Notes under the pieces: generated by a model
Told to the model about the DNA's origin: nothing
What the model saw: only the letters and a program-made list of their open reading frames with translations
Databases searched by the model: none
Position numbers and translations under genes: made by a program
Shown here: positions 15,385 to 22,911 of the stretch, in pieces
Position numbering within the stretch: position 1 is the first letter of the stretch
Layout: every line of letters begins with the position of its first letter
NCBI RefSeq assembly: GCF_004564075.1
Contig: NZ_CP038256.1
Location: 310,001 to 374,000, forward strand
DNA: 64,000 nucleotides
Direction of reading: 5' to 3'
Source of the DNA: Microbacterium sediminis
Lineage (GTDB): Bacteria; Actinomycetota; Actinomycetes; Actinomycetales; Microbacteriaceae

Positions 15385-16901
15385 CGACGACCACCGCGGA
15401 GGAGCTGGCGAGGCTCGCCATGGAGCGGCCCGAGCTCGGCGCGCAGATCGCCGCGCACCCGAACGCGTACGGTGCGTTGCTGGACTGGCTCGAGCGATAT
15501 GGCGACGCGGATGCCCGCTCGGCCGTGGCGCTGCGTCGCACGCCCCCGCCGCCGCTTCCGGTGGCGGCGGCCGCCACGGCTCGCCGTGAGCCCGGCCGCC
15601 GTCGCCCGCCCGCCCGGCGCCGGGGCTGGGCGATCGGCGCCGTGGCGGCGGGAGCGGTCCTGCTGCTCGTCGCCGGCGCGGCCGTGGCGTGGACCCTGCT
15701 CCGGCCGGCCGGATCAGGGACGCCGACCGCGGCGGCCGAGCGTGCGCTCGCGGCCGTTCAGGCGGGTGACGCGCGGGCCCTGTTCGGAGCCCTCGCGCCG
15801 AGCGAGATGGCGGGACTGGGTGATGTGCTCGAGAACGCCCTGCAGATCGAGTCGGAAGGCGACAGTTACGAGCGGATGGTGGCCGCACTCGCCGATCACA
15901 CCGAGGTGACGTTCGCGGATCTCGAGTTCGCGGAGCAGGAGATCGCGCCCGGGGTCGTCCGCGTCACCGCGGTCGGCGGTTCGGTGTCGATCGACGGCGA
16001 CCCGGCTCGCGTGGCGGATGCCCTGCGGGCGTTCGCCGAGCCGCTCGACCGCGCGACGGCCGCCTCGTGGGGAAGCGACAGCAGCGCGATCGAGGACAGC
16101 ATGGTCAGCGCCCGGGCGGCGCTGACCGCGGATCTCGGCGGTACGCTGCCGCTCACGCTGGATCTCGGCCCCGATGGCGGTGACAGGATCGTGCCGCCGC
16201 TGTCGATGGTGGCCGTCGATGAGGGCGGCTGGTACATCAGCCCGGTGCTGACGCTGGCCGACCTGTGGATCCGCCAGTCCCTGGTGCTGGCGATCGGTCC
16301 GGGACCGGACGCTCTCGCCGAGCGCGACCGGGTGCTCGGCGACTGGGTCCCGGAGCCGCGTGCCTCGGCCTCGCCGGATGCCGCGCTCGACGCCGCGCTG
16401 AAGGGCCTCGGTGCGTGGATGATGAGCGGTGATTCGCTCTCGTGGGCCGAGACGCTGCCGTTGCCCGAGCGCCGGCTCGTTGCGATCTACGGCGACGCCG
16501 TCATGGGCATGCTGCGCACCGGGAACACGACGATGGGATCGCAGGTGTCGCTCACCTTCGATCCGGTGCGCGCCCCCTCGGTCGACCGCGACGGGGCCGC
16601 GTACCTCCGCGTCGAAGATCTGGGCTGGACGTGGACCGACACGTACGGGCAGCGCACCTACCGGATCCAGGGGGAGTGTCTCGAGGACGTGGGCTGGGGC
16701 GGGCGGGTCTGCCTCTCGGACGGATGGGCCGGCGCCGAGCTGCTCGCGCTGGATGACCCCGCGATCGTCGCCGTGCCGGTCGACGGCGGTTGGCAGGTGA
16801 GCGCGCTGCGGACCGTCGCCCACGCCGTCGCGCGTGCCCTCCCGGGGTACGCCGAGGCGGCGTCCGACGGCGACCTCTCCGAGCTCTGGGGAACGAAGTG
16901 A
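15354..16901 (+). CDS. Variant leucine-rich-repeat domain membrane protein
   Basis: The 515-residue protein begins MPQDIRAPFS. A short helical domain follows (about residues 14-62: AEELARLAMERPELGAQIAA, AYGALLDWLERYGD), resembling the actinobacterial variant leucine-rich-repeat head. Then come a Pro/Arg linker, one transmembrane helix (about 91-116) and a large external region with two similar alpha/beta parts. The head is cytosolic and the rest extracytoplasmic. Function is unknown. ATG 15354 is chosen because the duplicated module preserves this start; an in-frame ATG at 15336 is the alternative. The next gene overlaps its stop by 4 nt. Confidence 0.72.
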   Translation: MPQDIRAPFSATTTAEELARLAMERPELGAQIAAHPNAYGALLDWLERYGDADARSAVALRRTPPPPLPVAAAATARREPGRRRPPARRRGWAIGAVAAGAVLLLVAGAAVAWTLLRPAGSGTPTAAAERALAAVQAGDARALFGALAPSEMAGLGDVLENALQIESEGDSYERMVAALADHTEVTFADLEFAEQEIAPGVVRVTAVGGSVSIDGDPARVADALRAFAEPLDRATAASWGSDSSAIEDSMVSARAALTADLGGTLPLTLDLGPDGGDRIVPPLSMVAVDEGGWYISPVLTLADLWIRQSLVLAIGPGPDALAERDRVLGDWVPEPRASASPDAALDAALKGLGAWMMSGDSLSWAETLPLPERRLVAIYGDAVMGMLRTGNTTMGSQVSLTFDPVRAPSVDRDGAAYLRVEDLGWTWTDTYGQRTYRIQGECLEDVGWGGRVCLSDGWAGAELLALDDPAIVAVPVDGGWQVSALRTVAHAVARALPGYAEAASDGDLSELWGTK

Positions 16902-18289
16902 GGACGGGGAAACGGTCACCGGGTGTGCCCGCTCGTGGGGCGCGGTCGCTCGCCGTTGCTGCCTGCGCAGCGCTGCTTGTCGCAACGATGGCGGCCTGCT
17001 CATCGGATCATGAGACAGATCTGGTGGCTGTAGAGTCCCCACGTCCATCGGATCTCACCCGACCGAGCACGAGTGTGCCGGAGCCGTCACCGTCGCCGAC
17101 GCCGTCGACCTCCGTGATCACGTCGAGCTTCAGCATCCCGGACGTGATGCCCCCTTCGCAGCGCAGTCGGCATGTTCTGGTCTCGGTGGACGATGACGGT
17201 GTGGCAACGGCGTTCGATGTCTCAACGGGCGTTCCGTCGGAGCTGCGCGTTCCCAGCGACCCGGACGAGACCGTATCCGCGACGCGATATGCGGTCGAAC
17301 AGAGCGCCACAGCGCCGCCGGTCATCGCGGCCGTGTCGTATGTGACGACGGAGTCATCGGGGTTGTCTCAGCCGCCGCCCTATCTCAAGCTGACGACCTT
17401 CAGCTCAGACGGCCTGATCATCGACGACGGGCCGTTGGACACGGCACTGACGGGGCGCGGGGAGGACACCGGGTGGACATTCGAGCCCGAAGCGGCCGCC
17501 AGCGTGAGTCTCGTTGACGGCATGCTCGTGATCGTCACGATGTCAGGGGAGCAGTGGATCCTCGCGGGCGTGGACATCGACTCGCGCGCCACCGTCTGGT
17601 CCCACCTCTCTGAGACAGAAGCTGGCGAATCCGACCCGCACGTAGCGACGGACGGCCAGGTGATCCTCAACTGGCAGTCCAGGATGCAGCAGGTCGACCC
17701 CGCGAGCGGCGCCCTGGGATGGGCGGTGGACGAGCCGTCGGACTGGGGGCCAGCCACGGCGACGGCGATCGTCGCGTCCGAATATCCACCGGGCAGCGGA
17801 ATGAAGGTGGACCGAGTCCGGAGTCTCTCGACGGGAGCGGTGGAATATGACGCATTCCGGACGGTAGCCGTCGACGCGCTGGATGGTGGGTTCAGCCTTG
17901 CGTATGCGAACGACAGCGGGGGTTACGTCGAAGGTCAGCCGGCGTTCCGGTCCGTGGATCCGAACGGACAGGTCGTGTTCGAGCTCTGGCCTGAGGCGGC
18001 CGAGGCGCTGGAGGGCATCCGCGTTCTCGCTCAGTACGACGGCAGGGTGTGGATGCGGTCGAGCGGGGGCCTCGACATCATCGATGCGGCGACCGGTGAG
18101 CGCGACCCTGCCTCAGAGGAACGCGGGGCGGTCGAGACCGACACGGACCTGATACCAGTGCTACGGGACGAGACATGGACCCTTCTCCGGACCTACAGCG
18201 AACTGAATGAGTGGTGGGACGGCGCCACGCTGATCGTCCACCCGCACGGCCCTCCACCGCTTGAAGACCTTCCGAAAAACGTCTCGTAG
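16898..18289 (+). CDS. Lipoprotein with PQQ-like beta-propeller repeats
   Basis: The 463-residue product starts at GTG 16898, overlapping the upstream stop (GTGA). Its basic N-terminus, hydrophobic stretch and lipobox ATMAAC (Cys at about residue 34) mark a membrane-anchored lipoprotein. A Ser/Pro/Thr-rich linker of about 45 residues leads to a beta-rich domain. That domain has repeated blades such as LVDGMLVIVTMSGEQWILAG, DIDSRATVWSHL and VDPASGALGWAVDEPSDW, like PQQ/quinoprotein propellers used for protein or cell-wall contacts. GC at wobble sites is visibly lower than in flanking genes. Specific function is unknown. Confidence 0.72.
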   Translation: MRTGKRSPGVPARGARSLAVAACAALLVATMAACSSDHETDLVAVESPRPSDLTRPSTSVPEPSPSPTPSTSVITSSFSIPDVMPPSQRSRHVLVSVDDDGVATAFDVSTGVPSELRVPSDPDETVSATRYAVEQSATAPPVIAAVSYVTTESSGLSQPPPYLKLTTFSSDGLIIDDGPLDTALTGRGEDTGWTFEPEAAASVSLVDGMLVIVTMSGEQWILAGVDIDSRATVWSHLSETEAGESDPHVATDGQVILNWQSRMQQVDPASGALGWAVDEPSDWGPATATAIVASEYPPGSGMKVDRVRSLSTGAVEYDAFRTVAVDALDGGFSLAYANDSGGYVEGQPAFRSVDPNGQVVFELWPEAAEALEGIRVLAQYDGRVWMRSSGGLDIIDAATGERDPASEERGAVETDTDLIPVLRDETWTLLRTYSELNEWWDGATLIVHPHGPPPLEDLPKNVS

Positions 18290-18319
18290 CTGAACGAACA
18301 GGCAGAAGGAGTGAAGTTC

Positions 18320-18739
18320 ATGAGTCTCGATCAGCAGGTGAGCGACCCCCGCACATCGCGCGTGTGGCGGAAGTATCGCCGGGCAGCGCGACTGGCAGGC
18401 CAGCTCACAGTCCTTCTCGGCGCGCCTCTCTTGGCGGCCGGATGCAGCGGGGGAACACCGAGCCTGGTCGGCGTGTGGCAACCGGACGACGGCTCCGGAG
18501 TCAAGACGATCGCCGAGGACGGCAGCTGCACGGGCATGTACTACAACGCCGGCCAGCCGCTGGACATCGGCGGCGGCATGACGTGCACGCTCGGCAGCGA
18601 GGAGAACGACGGCGCATACGTCCTGGTGGTGAGCCAGCCGCCGAACGAAGCCAGCTACCTCGTCCGATTCGACGGCAACGACACCGCCGTCGTCATGAGT
18701 CAGTCCGGCGAGCCCCTCGTGACCCTCGAGCGCCAGTAG
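18320..18739 (+). CDS. Small lipoprotein of unknown function
   Basis: The 139-residue product has a basic N-region, a hydrophobic segment and the lipobox LLAAGC (Cys at about residue 42). The secreted part has a lipocalin-like small beta pattern: SLVGVWQPDDGSGVKTIAED, then MTCTLGSEENDGAYVLVVSQ. I do not recognise a family beyond that. ATG 18320 is chosen over GTG 18311 because AAGGAG lies 8 nt upstream of the ATG and overlaps the GTG. It is the third gene of an apparent operon starting at 15354. Confidence 0.68.
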   Translation: MSLDQQVSDPRTSRVWRKYRRAARLAGQLTVLLGAPLLAAGCSGGTPSLVGVWQPDDGSGVKTIAEDGSCTGMYYNAGQPLDIGGGMTCTLGSEENDGAYVLVVSQPPNEASYLVRFDGNDTAVVMSQSGEPLVTLERQ

Positions 18740-18770
18740 CCGCGTTCCTCACCCCAGAAGGAGAACCCGC

Positions 18771-18992
18771 ATGTCGAAGTCCGCAATCGCTTGGCTCTTG
18801 ATCGCGCTCGGGGGGATCGGCGTCGCCGTCTTCCTGATCAAGATGGTGATCATCGGCTACTACCCGAACGAACTCGTCCCCTTTGTGATCCTCGGCGTCA
18901 TCTCGGCCGCGCTGCTCTGGCTCGGGGGCCGCTTCCGCAAGGCGGCCGCGCTCGAGTCGGGCAGCTCCTCCCAGAACGGCCCCGGCCGATGA
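18771..18992 (+). CDS. Small two-span membrane protein
   Basis: The 73-residue protein has two hydrophobic helices (AIAWLLIALGGIGVAVFLIK and LVPFVILGVISAALLWLGG) and a polar C-terminus. AGAAGGAG precedes the ATG by 8 nt. The next gene starts within its stop (ATGA), so they are cotranslated. No family assigned. Confidence 0.65.
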   Translation: MSKSAIAWLLIALGGIGVAVFLIKMVIIGYYPNELVPFVILGVISAALLWLGGRFRKAAALESGSSSQNGPGR

Positions 18993-19351
18993 GCGACGTG
19001 CCGGGGACCCACGAGCCGATGCGCGGCTCCGAGGCGAACGCGCCGACACCCGCTCCGGAGAACCCGCTGTCCTTGAGCTCCATGGCCCGCGATGCGCGGC
19101 AGGAGCTCGCGGAGGGCCTGAAGAACAGCGTCTCCGACCTCATCTACACGGGCCTCATGTACGCGGGGTTCATCCTGGCCATCCTGCTCCCCATCGCAGG
19201 GATCGCGGTCGGCGGGCTGTTCCTGCTGCGCGCCATCTCGAGCGGTCGCTCGAAGTTCCTTCCCCTCGCCACGATCATCGCGTCGATCGTGTTCTGGGTG
19301 GCGACCGCATCACCTCTCGGCATCCTGCCGGTGCTGCTGGGGGTGCTCTGA
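18989..19351 (+). CDS. Small multi-span membrane protein of unknown function
   Basis: The 120-residue protein begins with about 50 polar residues and continues with three hydrophobic segments (LIYTGLMYAGFILAILLPIA, GIAVGGLFLLRAI, IIASIVFWVATASPLGILPV). The ATG at 18989 overlaps the preceding stop (ATGA). It is probably a partner of the preceding two-span protein and ends the recognisable operon. No family or function assigned. Confidence 0.65.
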   Translation: MSDVPGTHEPMRGSEANAPTPAPENPLSLSSMARDARQELAEGLKNSVSDLIYTGLMYAGFILAILLPIAGIAVGGLFLLRAISSGRSKFLPLATIIASIVFWVATASPLGILPVLLGVL

Positions 19352-19390
19352 GGTGCCGCGCGCGACGCCGACCATCCGCGCGGACGAGGC

Positions 19391-19737
19391 GTGACGAGGA
19401 TTCGTGCGCGTCCGCTTCTGTGCCCCTCGTCGCGGTCGCACTGACGACCGTGCTCGCCGGTTGTGCACCAGAACCGGAACAGGCTTTTCCGATCCTCGAG
19501 GCCATTCCGTCCCAGGCCCCAGCCGCTCCGGAGGAAGCCCGGCGATTCCTTGGGGCATATGGCGGCCGATATACGGACCCGATCGCCACCTATTTCGCGG
19601 TGGAGGCGTTCACGCCGGAAGAAGGCGTCACGCCCTTGTTGGGAACCACGACGTCCTTGGATGCAGTCATCGCCGGGCGGCGAACATCCGCCGCGTCCGG
19701 CTCTTCCGAAGATTCCGGATGGAAGAACTCGGTCTGA
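19391..19737 (+). pseudogene. Broken lipoprotein gene, fused at its 3' end to repeat copy B
   Basis: A lipobox (TTVLAGC) with a hydrophobic core is encoded from GTG 19420, but this frame lacks the positively charged N-region. A suitable one (VTRIRARPLL) is encoded just upstream from GTG 19391 in another frame, so a one-base frameshift near 19415-19420 is likely. At the other end the frame runs into repeat copy B, which supplies the final 17 or so residues (SAASGSSEDSGWKNSV). The remnant therefore looks damaged at both ends. A short intact secreted lipoprotein starting at 19420 is the alternative. Confidence 0.5.
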
Positions 19738-19819
19738 GAACCGGCCGAACCCGATCTCCCCATGACCCGGATGGAACGGACACTAGCAATGCCACAGGAC
19801 ATCCCTGCGCCGTTTTCGG
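19677..19819 (+). repeat. Duplicated promoter/start module, copy B
   Basis: Near-identical to copy A but missing its 47-nt insert. It brings the same start codon and first codons (MPQDIPAPFS) to a different coding sequence. Direct orientation relative to copy A means recombination between them would excise about 4.5 kb. Confidence 0.9.
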
Positions 19820-19989
19820 TGAGCGCCGGCTCACGCAGAGGGTCCGGCGGCGTCGCCGTGGCGGCCAAGACACCGCACGGCACGTGGCGACGGGAGAGCA
19901 CCTGCCCGCAGGGGCATCGGATCTTCACCGATCAGCTCCATCCGCGGCGCGCCCACACGTGTCCCTATTGCGGCCACCGCGCGTACTGA
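19789..19989 (+). CDS. Small zinc-ribbon protein with transplanted N-terminus
   Basis: The 66-residue product starts with the module-derived MPQDIPAPFSVS, passes a Gly/Ser/Arg stretch, then ends in a zinc-ribbon-like segment STCPQGHRIFTDQL and HTCPYCGHRAY. The four metal ligands would be Cys, His or Cys, Cys and Cys. The ribbon could be the remains of a longer protein whose N-terminus was replaced by the repeat. It could be a real small protein or a chimaeric remnant; no Shine-Dalgarno is obvious beyond the shared GGAACGGA. Confidence 0.45.
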   Translation: MPQDIPAPFSVSAGSRRGSGGVAVAAKTPHGTWRRESTCPQGHRIFTDQLHPRRAHTCPYCGHRAY

Positions 19990-20144
19990 TCGGCACGGCC
20001 GAGGTGGGTGCCCGGCCGCACAGGCTTTCTCCCAGGCACGTTGGATACTCTGATACGTCGGCTTTGGGATGCCGCGTATGTATGCGCGGGTGTGTGTGGT
20101 CCTGATGTGGCCGCAGAACACCTATGGAAGGTGCGTACTTTCGC
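19990..20144 (+). promoter_or_regulatory. Promoter and leader region of the DEAD-box helicase gene
   Basis: This 155-bp gap contains a possible promoter (TTGGAT near 20041 and GATACG near 20052, the latter very close) followed by about 80 nt of T/G-rich leader, unlike the short or absent leaders of most neighbours. Helicases of this type are often cold-induced through a 5' UTR; that role here is inference. Confidence 0.35.
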
Positions 20145-22196
20145 ATGCCCAAGAACACCAATCGATCCGGCGCCCGCGCCCCGAAGAACTTCGACCCGCG
20201 CTACGCGAAGAAGTCGACCGGAGGCCCGTTCCGCGGCCACGGTCGCGATGACGAGCGCAAGCCCCGCTGGTCGGCCGACGACCGCGGCGCCCGCACGGGT
20301 GCCCGCGACGAGCGCACTGGCTCGACCGGCGAGCGCCGCTTCGACGGTCCCCGTCGCGACGACCGCGCCGGCCGCTTCGACCGCACGAACGACCGCGGCG
20401 AGCGCCGCACCTACGGCGACCGTCCCGCGGGGGAGCGCCGCACGTACGGCGACCGTCCCGAGCGCGCCGGTGGCTTCCGCCGCGACGAGCGCCCGGCGCG
20501 CGACGAGCGCCCGCGTTTCAACCGCGACGACCGCCCCGCCCGCAGCTACGGCGACCGTCCGGCCCGCGACGAGCGCCCGCGCTTCGACCGCGACGACCGT
20601 CCGGCCCGCACGTACGGCGAGCGCAGCGAGCGTCCCCGCTTCAACCGCGACGACCGCCCCGCCCGCGCGTACGGCGAGCGCACCGGGCGCCCCCGCTACG
20701 AGCGCGACGAGCGTCCGGCCCGCCGTTTCGAGGGCGACCGCCCCCGTTACAACCGCGACGACCGCCCGGCTCGCGACGAGCGCCCGCGCTTCGACCGCGA
20801 CGACCGTCCGGCCCGCCGCTTCGATCGCGACGAGCGCCCCGCCCGCCGCGAGTTCGACGCCGAGCGCCCGGCCCGCCGCCAGAACGACGGCGAGCGCGCC
20901 TGGCAGGAGCGCCGCGAGGCCCCCGTGCGCACCAAGCAGCAGGAGGAGCAGATCGATGTCGTCCACGAGCGCCTCGAGGCGCAGGCCGTGCAGGCCGAGG
21001 ACGTCACCGAGATGACCTTCGCCGACCTCGGCCTGGGCGACAACATCGTCCGCGCCCTGGCCGACCTCGGTGCCTCGAAGCCGTTCCCGATCCAGGCGTC
21101 GACCGCCCCGTCGATCCTCGAGGGTCGCGACGTGCTCGCCCGTGGCCGTACCGGCTCCGGCAAGACGATCGCCTTCGGCGCCCCGCTCGTCGAGAAGGTG
21201 CTCCGCGCCCAGGCCGGCCAGAAGCGCGCCTTCGGCCGCTCGCCGGTCGCGCTGATCATGGCGCCGACCCGCGAGCTGGCGCTGCAGATCGACCGCACCG
21301 TGCAGCCGATCGCCCGCAGCGTGGGCCTGTTCACCACGCAGATCTACGGCGGCGTGCCCCAGGCGCGCCAGGTGGGCGCGCTGAAGAAGGGCGTCGACAT
21401 CATCATCGGCACCCCCGGTCGCATCGGCGACCTGCAGCGCCAGGGCAAGCTGGACCTCTCGCAGATCCAGATCTCGGTCCTCGACGAGGCCGACCACATG
21501 TGCGAGCTCGGCTTCCTCGAGCCCGTGCAGGACATCCTGCGCCTGACGAGCGAGGGCGGCCAGAAGCTGCTCTTCTCGGCGACGCTCGACCGCGAGGTCG
21601 CCGCGCTGGTGGACGAGTTCCTCGTCGACCCGCAGGTGTACGAGGTCGCCGGCGAGACGCAGGAGACCGGCACGATCGATCACCGCGTGCTCGTCGTCGA
21701 CCAGCGCTCGAAGGCCGAGATCCTCGACGCGCTCGTCGACCGCGAGGGCAAGACCCTCGTGTTCACCCGCACCCGCGCCTTCGCCGAGATGCTCGCCGAG
21801 CAGTTCGACGACGCCGGGATCGACGCGATCTCGCTGCACGGTGACCTGAACCAGGCCAAGCGCACGCGCAACATCGAGCGCTTCATGAAGGGCCGCGCCC
21901 GCGTGCTCGTCGCCACCGACGTGGCCGCGCGCGGCATCCACGTGGACGACGTCGACCTGGTGATCCAGGCCGACGCCCCGGACGAGTACAAGACGTACCT
22001 GCACCGCGCCGGCCGCACCGGCCGCGCGGGCAACTCGGGCCGCGTCGTCACGCTGATCACCCGTCAGCGCCGCCGCCGCATGACCGAGATGCTGCAGCGC
22101 GCCGAGATCCAGGCGCCCTTCGACGAGGTGCGCCCCGGCGACGACCTCATCGAGGAGCTGGCCGGCGCGATGACCGTCGAGGAGCTGACCGCGTAA
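20145..22196 (+). CDS. DEAD-box ATP-dependent RNA helicase with Arg/Asp-rich N-terminal repeats
   Basis: The 683-residue cytosolic protein unwinds or remodels structured RNA using ATP. Residues about 20-255 are low complexity, with more than a dozen repeats of the type DERPRF(D/N)RDDRPAR and a few YGDRPA units, a likely RNA-binding, disordered region. The helicase core follows. It has the Q motif (MTFADLGLGDNIVRAL), Walker A (ARGRTGSGKT, about 335), PTRELA, DEAD box (VLDEADHM, about 446), SAT (about 478) and motif VI HRAGRTGRAG (about 620). The unusual point is that repeats lie before rather than after the core. ATG 20145 (MPKNTNRSG) fits homologues; ATG 20124 is an in-frame alternative. Confidence 0.92.
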   Translation: MPKNTNRSGARAPKNFDPRYAKKSTGGPFRGHGRDDERKPRWSADDRGARTGARDERTGSTGERRFDGPRRDDRAGRFDRTNDRGERRTYGDRPAGERRTYGDRPERAGGFRRDERPARDERPRFNRDDRPARSYGDRPARDERPRFDRDDRPARTYGERSERPRFNRDDRPARAYGERTGRPRYERDERPARRFEGDRPRYNRDDRPARDERPRFDRDDRPARRFDRDERPARREFDAERPARRQNDGERAWQERREAPVRTKQQEEQIDVVHERLEAQAVQAEDVTEMTFADLGLGDNIVRALADLGASKPFPIQASTAPSILEGRDVLARGRTGSGKTIAFGAPLVEKVLRAQAGQKRAFGRSPVALIMAPTRELALQIDRTVQPIARSVGLFTTQIYGGVPQARQVGALKKGVDIIIGTPGRIGDLQRQGKLDLSQIQISVLDEADHMCELGFLEPVQDILRLTSEGGQKLLFSATLDREVAALVDEFLVDPQVYEVAGETQETGTIDHRVLVVDQRSKAEILDALVDREGKTLVFTRTRAFAEMLAEQFDDAGIDAISLHGDLNQAKRTRNIERFMKGRARVLVATDVAARGIHVDDVDLVIQADAPDEYKTYLHRAGRTGRAGNSGRVVTLITRQRRRRMTEMLQRAEIQAPFDEVRPGDDLIEELAGAMTVEELTA

Positions 22197-22210
22197 GCGG
22201 GCTCACACGC

Positions 22211-22250
22211 AGAAGGCAGGCCGTCCCGATCGGGGCGGCCTGCCTTCTTT
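22211..22250. terminator. Bidirectional terminator between helicase and yceI
   Basis: AGAAGGCAGGCC (22211-22222) and GGCCTGCCTTCT (22237-22248) form a 12-bp perfect stem, with an inner CCCGATCGGG palindrome, followed by TTT. It lies between convergent genes. Confidence 0.85.
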
Positions 22251-22256
22251 CGTGTC

Positions 22257-22829
22257 TCAGGCGCTCGGTGCGTCGTCGCCCTCGAGGTGGATGAGGCTGA
22301 GCTCGAACTCGAGGGTGATGCGCTCGGAGACGAGCACGCCGCCCGCATCGAGCGGCACCTGCCACTCGAGGCCGAACTCGCGGCGATCGATCCGCCGCGT
22401 GCCCTCGAAGCCGGCGCGCAGCTTGCCGTCGGCATCGCGGCCGATGCCGGTCAGCTCGAGCGGGATGCTGACGTGCTTGGTCGTCTGCTTGATCGTGAGG
22501 TCGCCCAGCACGATGAAGGCGTCGTCGCCCACCTCGTCGATCCCCGTCGAGACGAAGGTGATCTCCGGGTACGTGTCGGCCTCGAAGAAGTCGCCGGTGC
22601 GCAGGTGCGCGTCGCGCTGCTCGTTGCCGGTGCTGACGCTCGCCGCCTGCACCGTGATCTCCACGTGCGCGTCCGAGGCGCCGCCCTCGCCCACCGTCAC
22701 CGTGCCGGCGACGTCGTGGAAGGCGCCGCGCACCTTCGAGACCATCGCGTGCTTGACGGCGAAGCCGAAGCGCGAGTGCGCGGGATCGATGATCCACGTT
22801 CCGGCGTAGGCCGGATCGAAGTCCGTCAT
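22257..22829 (-). CDS. YceI family protein
   Basis: The 190-residue protein has the YceI lipocalin-like barrel pattern: GTWIIDPAHSRFGFAVKH at the start, VRGAFHDVAGTVTVG, DFFEADTYPEITFVST and RRIDRREFGLEW. Family members bind amphiphilic or isoprenoid ligands. There is no signal peptide, so this one is cytosolic, unlike the periplasmic E. coli protein. ATG 22829 is preferred over the upstream in-frame ATG because homology begins here and GAGAACGACAG precedes it. Confidence 0.92.
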   Translation of the reverse strand: MTDFDPAYAGTWIIDPAHSRFGFAVKHAMVSKVRGAFHDVAGTVTVGEGGASDAHVEITVQAASVSTGNEQRDAHLRTGDFFEADTYPEITFVSTGIDEVGDDAFIVLGDLTIKQTTKHVSIPLELTGIGRDADGKLRAGFEGTRRIDRREFGLEWQVPLDAGGVLVSERITLEFELSLIHLEGDDAPSA

Positions 22830-22911
22830 CTGTCGTTCTCCCCTGTCTGGCGACGTGACCGCCGCATGGCCCCCCGTGGCCCCGGTGGGTTCCGGAGCCG
22901 GGATCATGGTG

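Noticed and set aside
15204..19819. Insertion sequence or composite transposon ends
   Set aside because: No transposase gene, no target duplication seen. Copies are direct repeats reaching into coding sequence, so a duplicated start module fits better.
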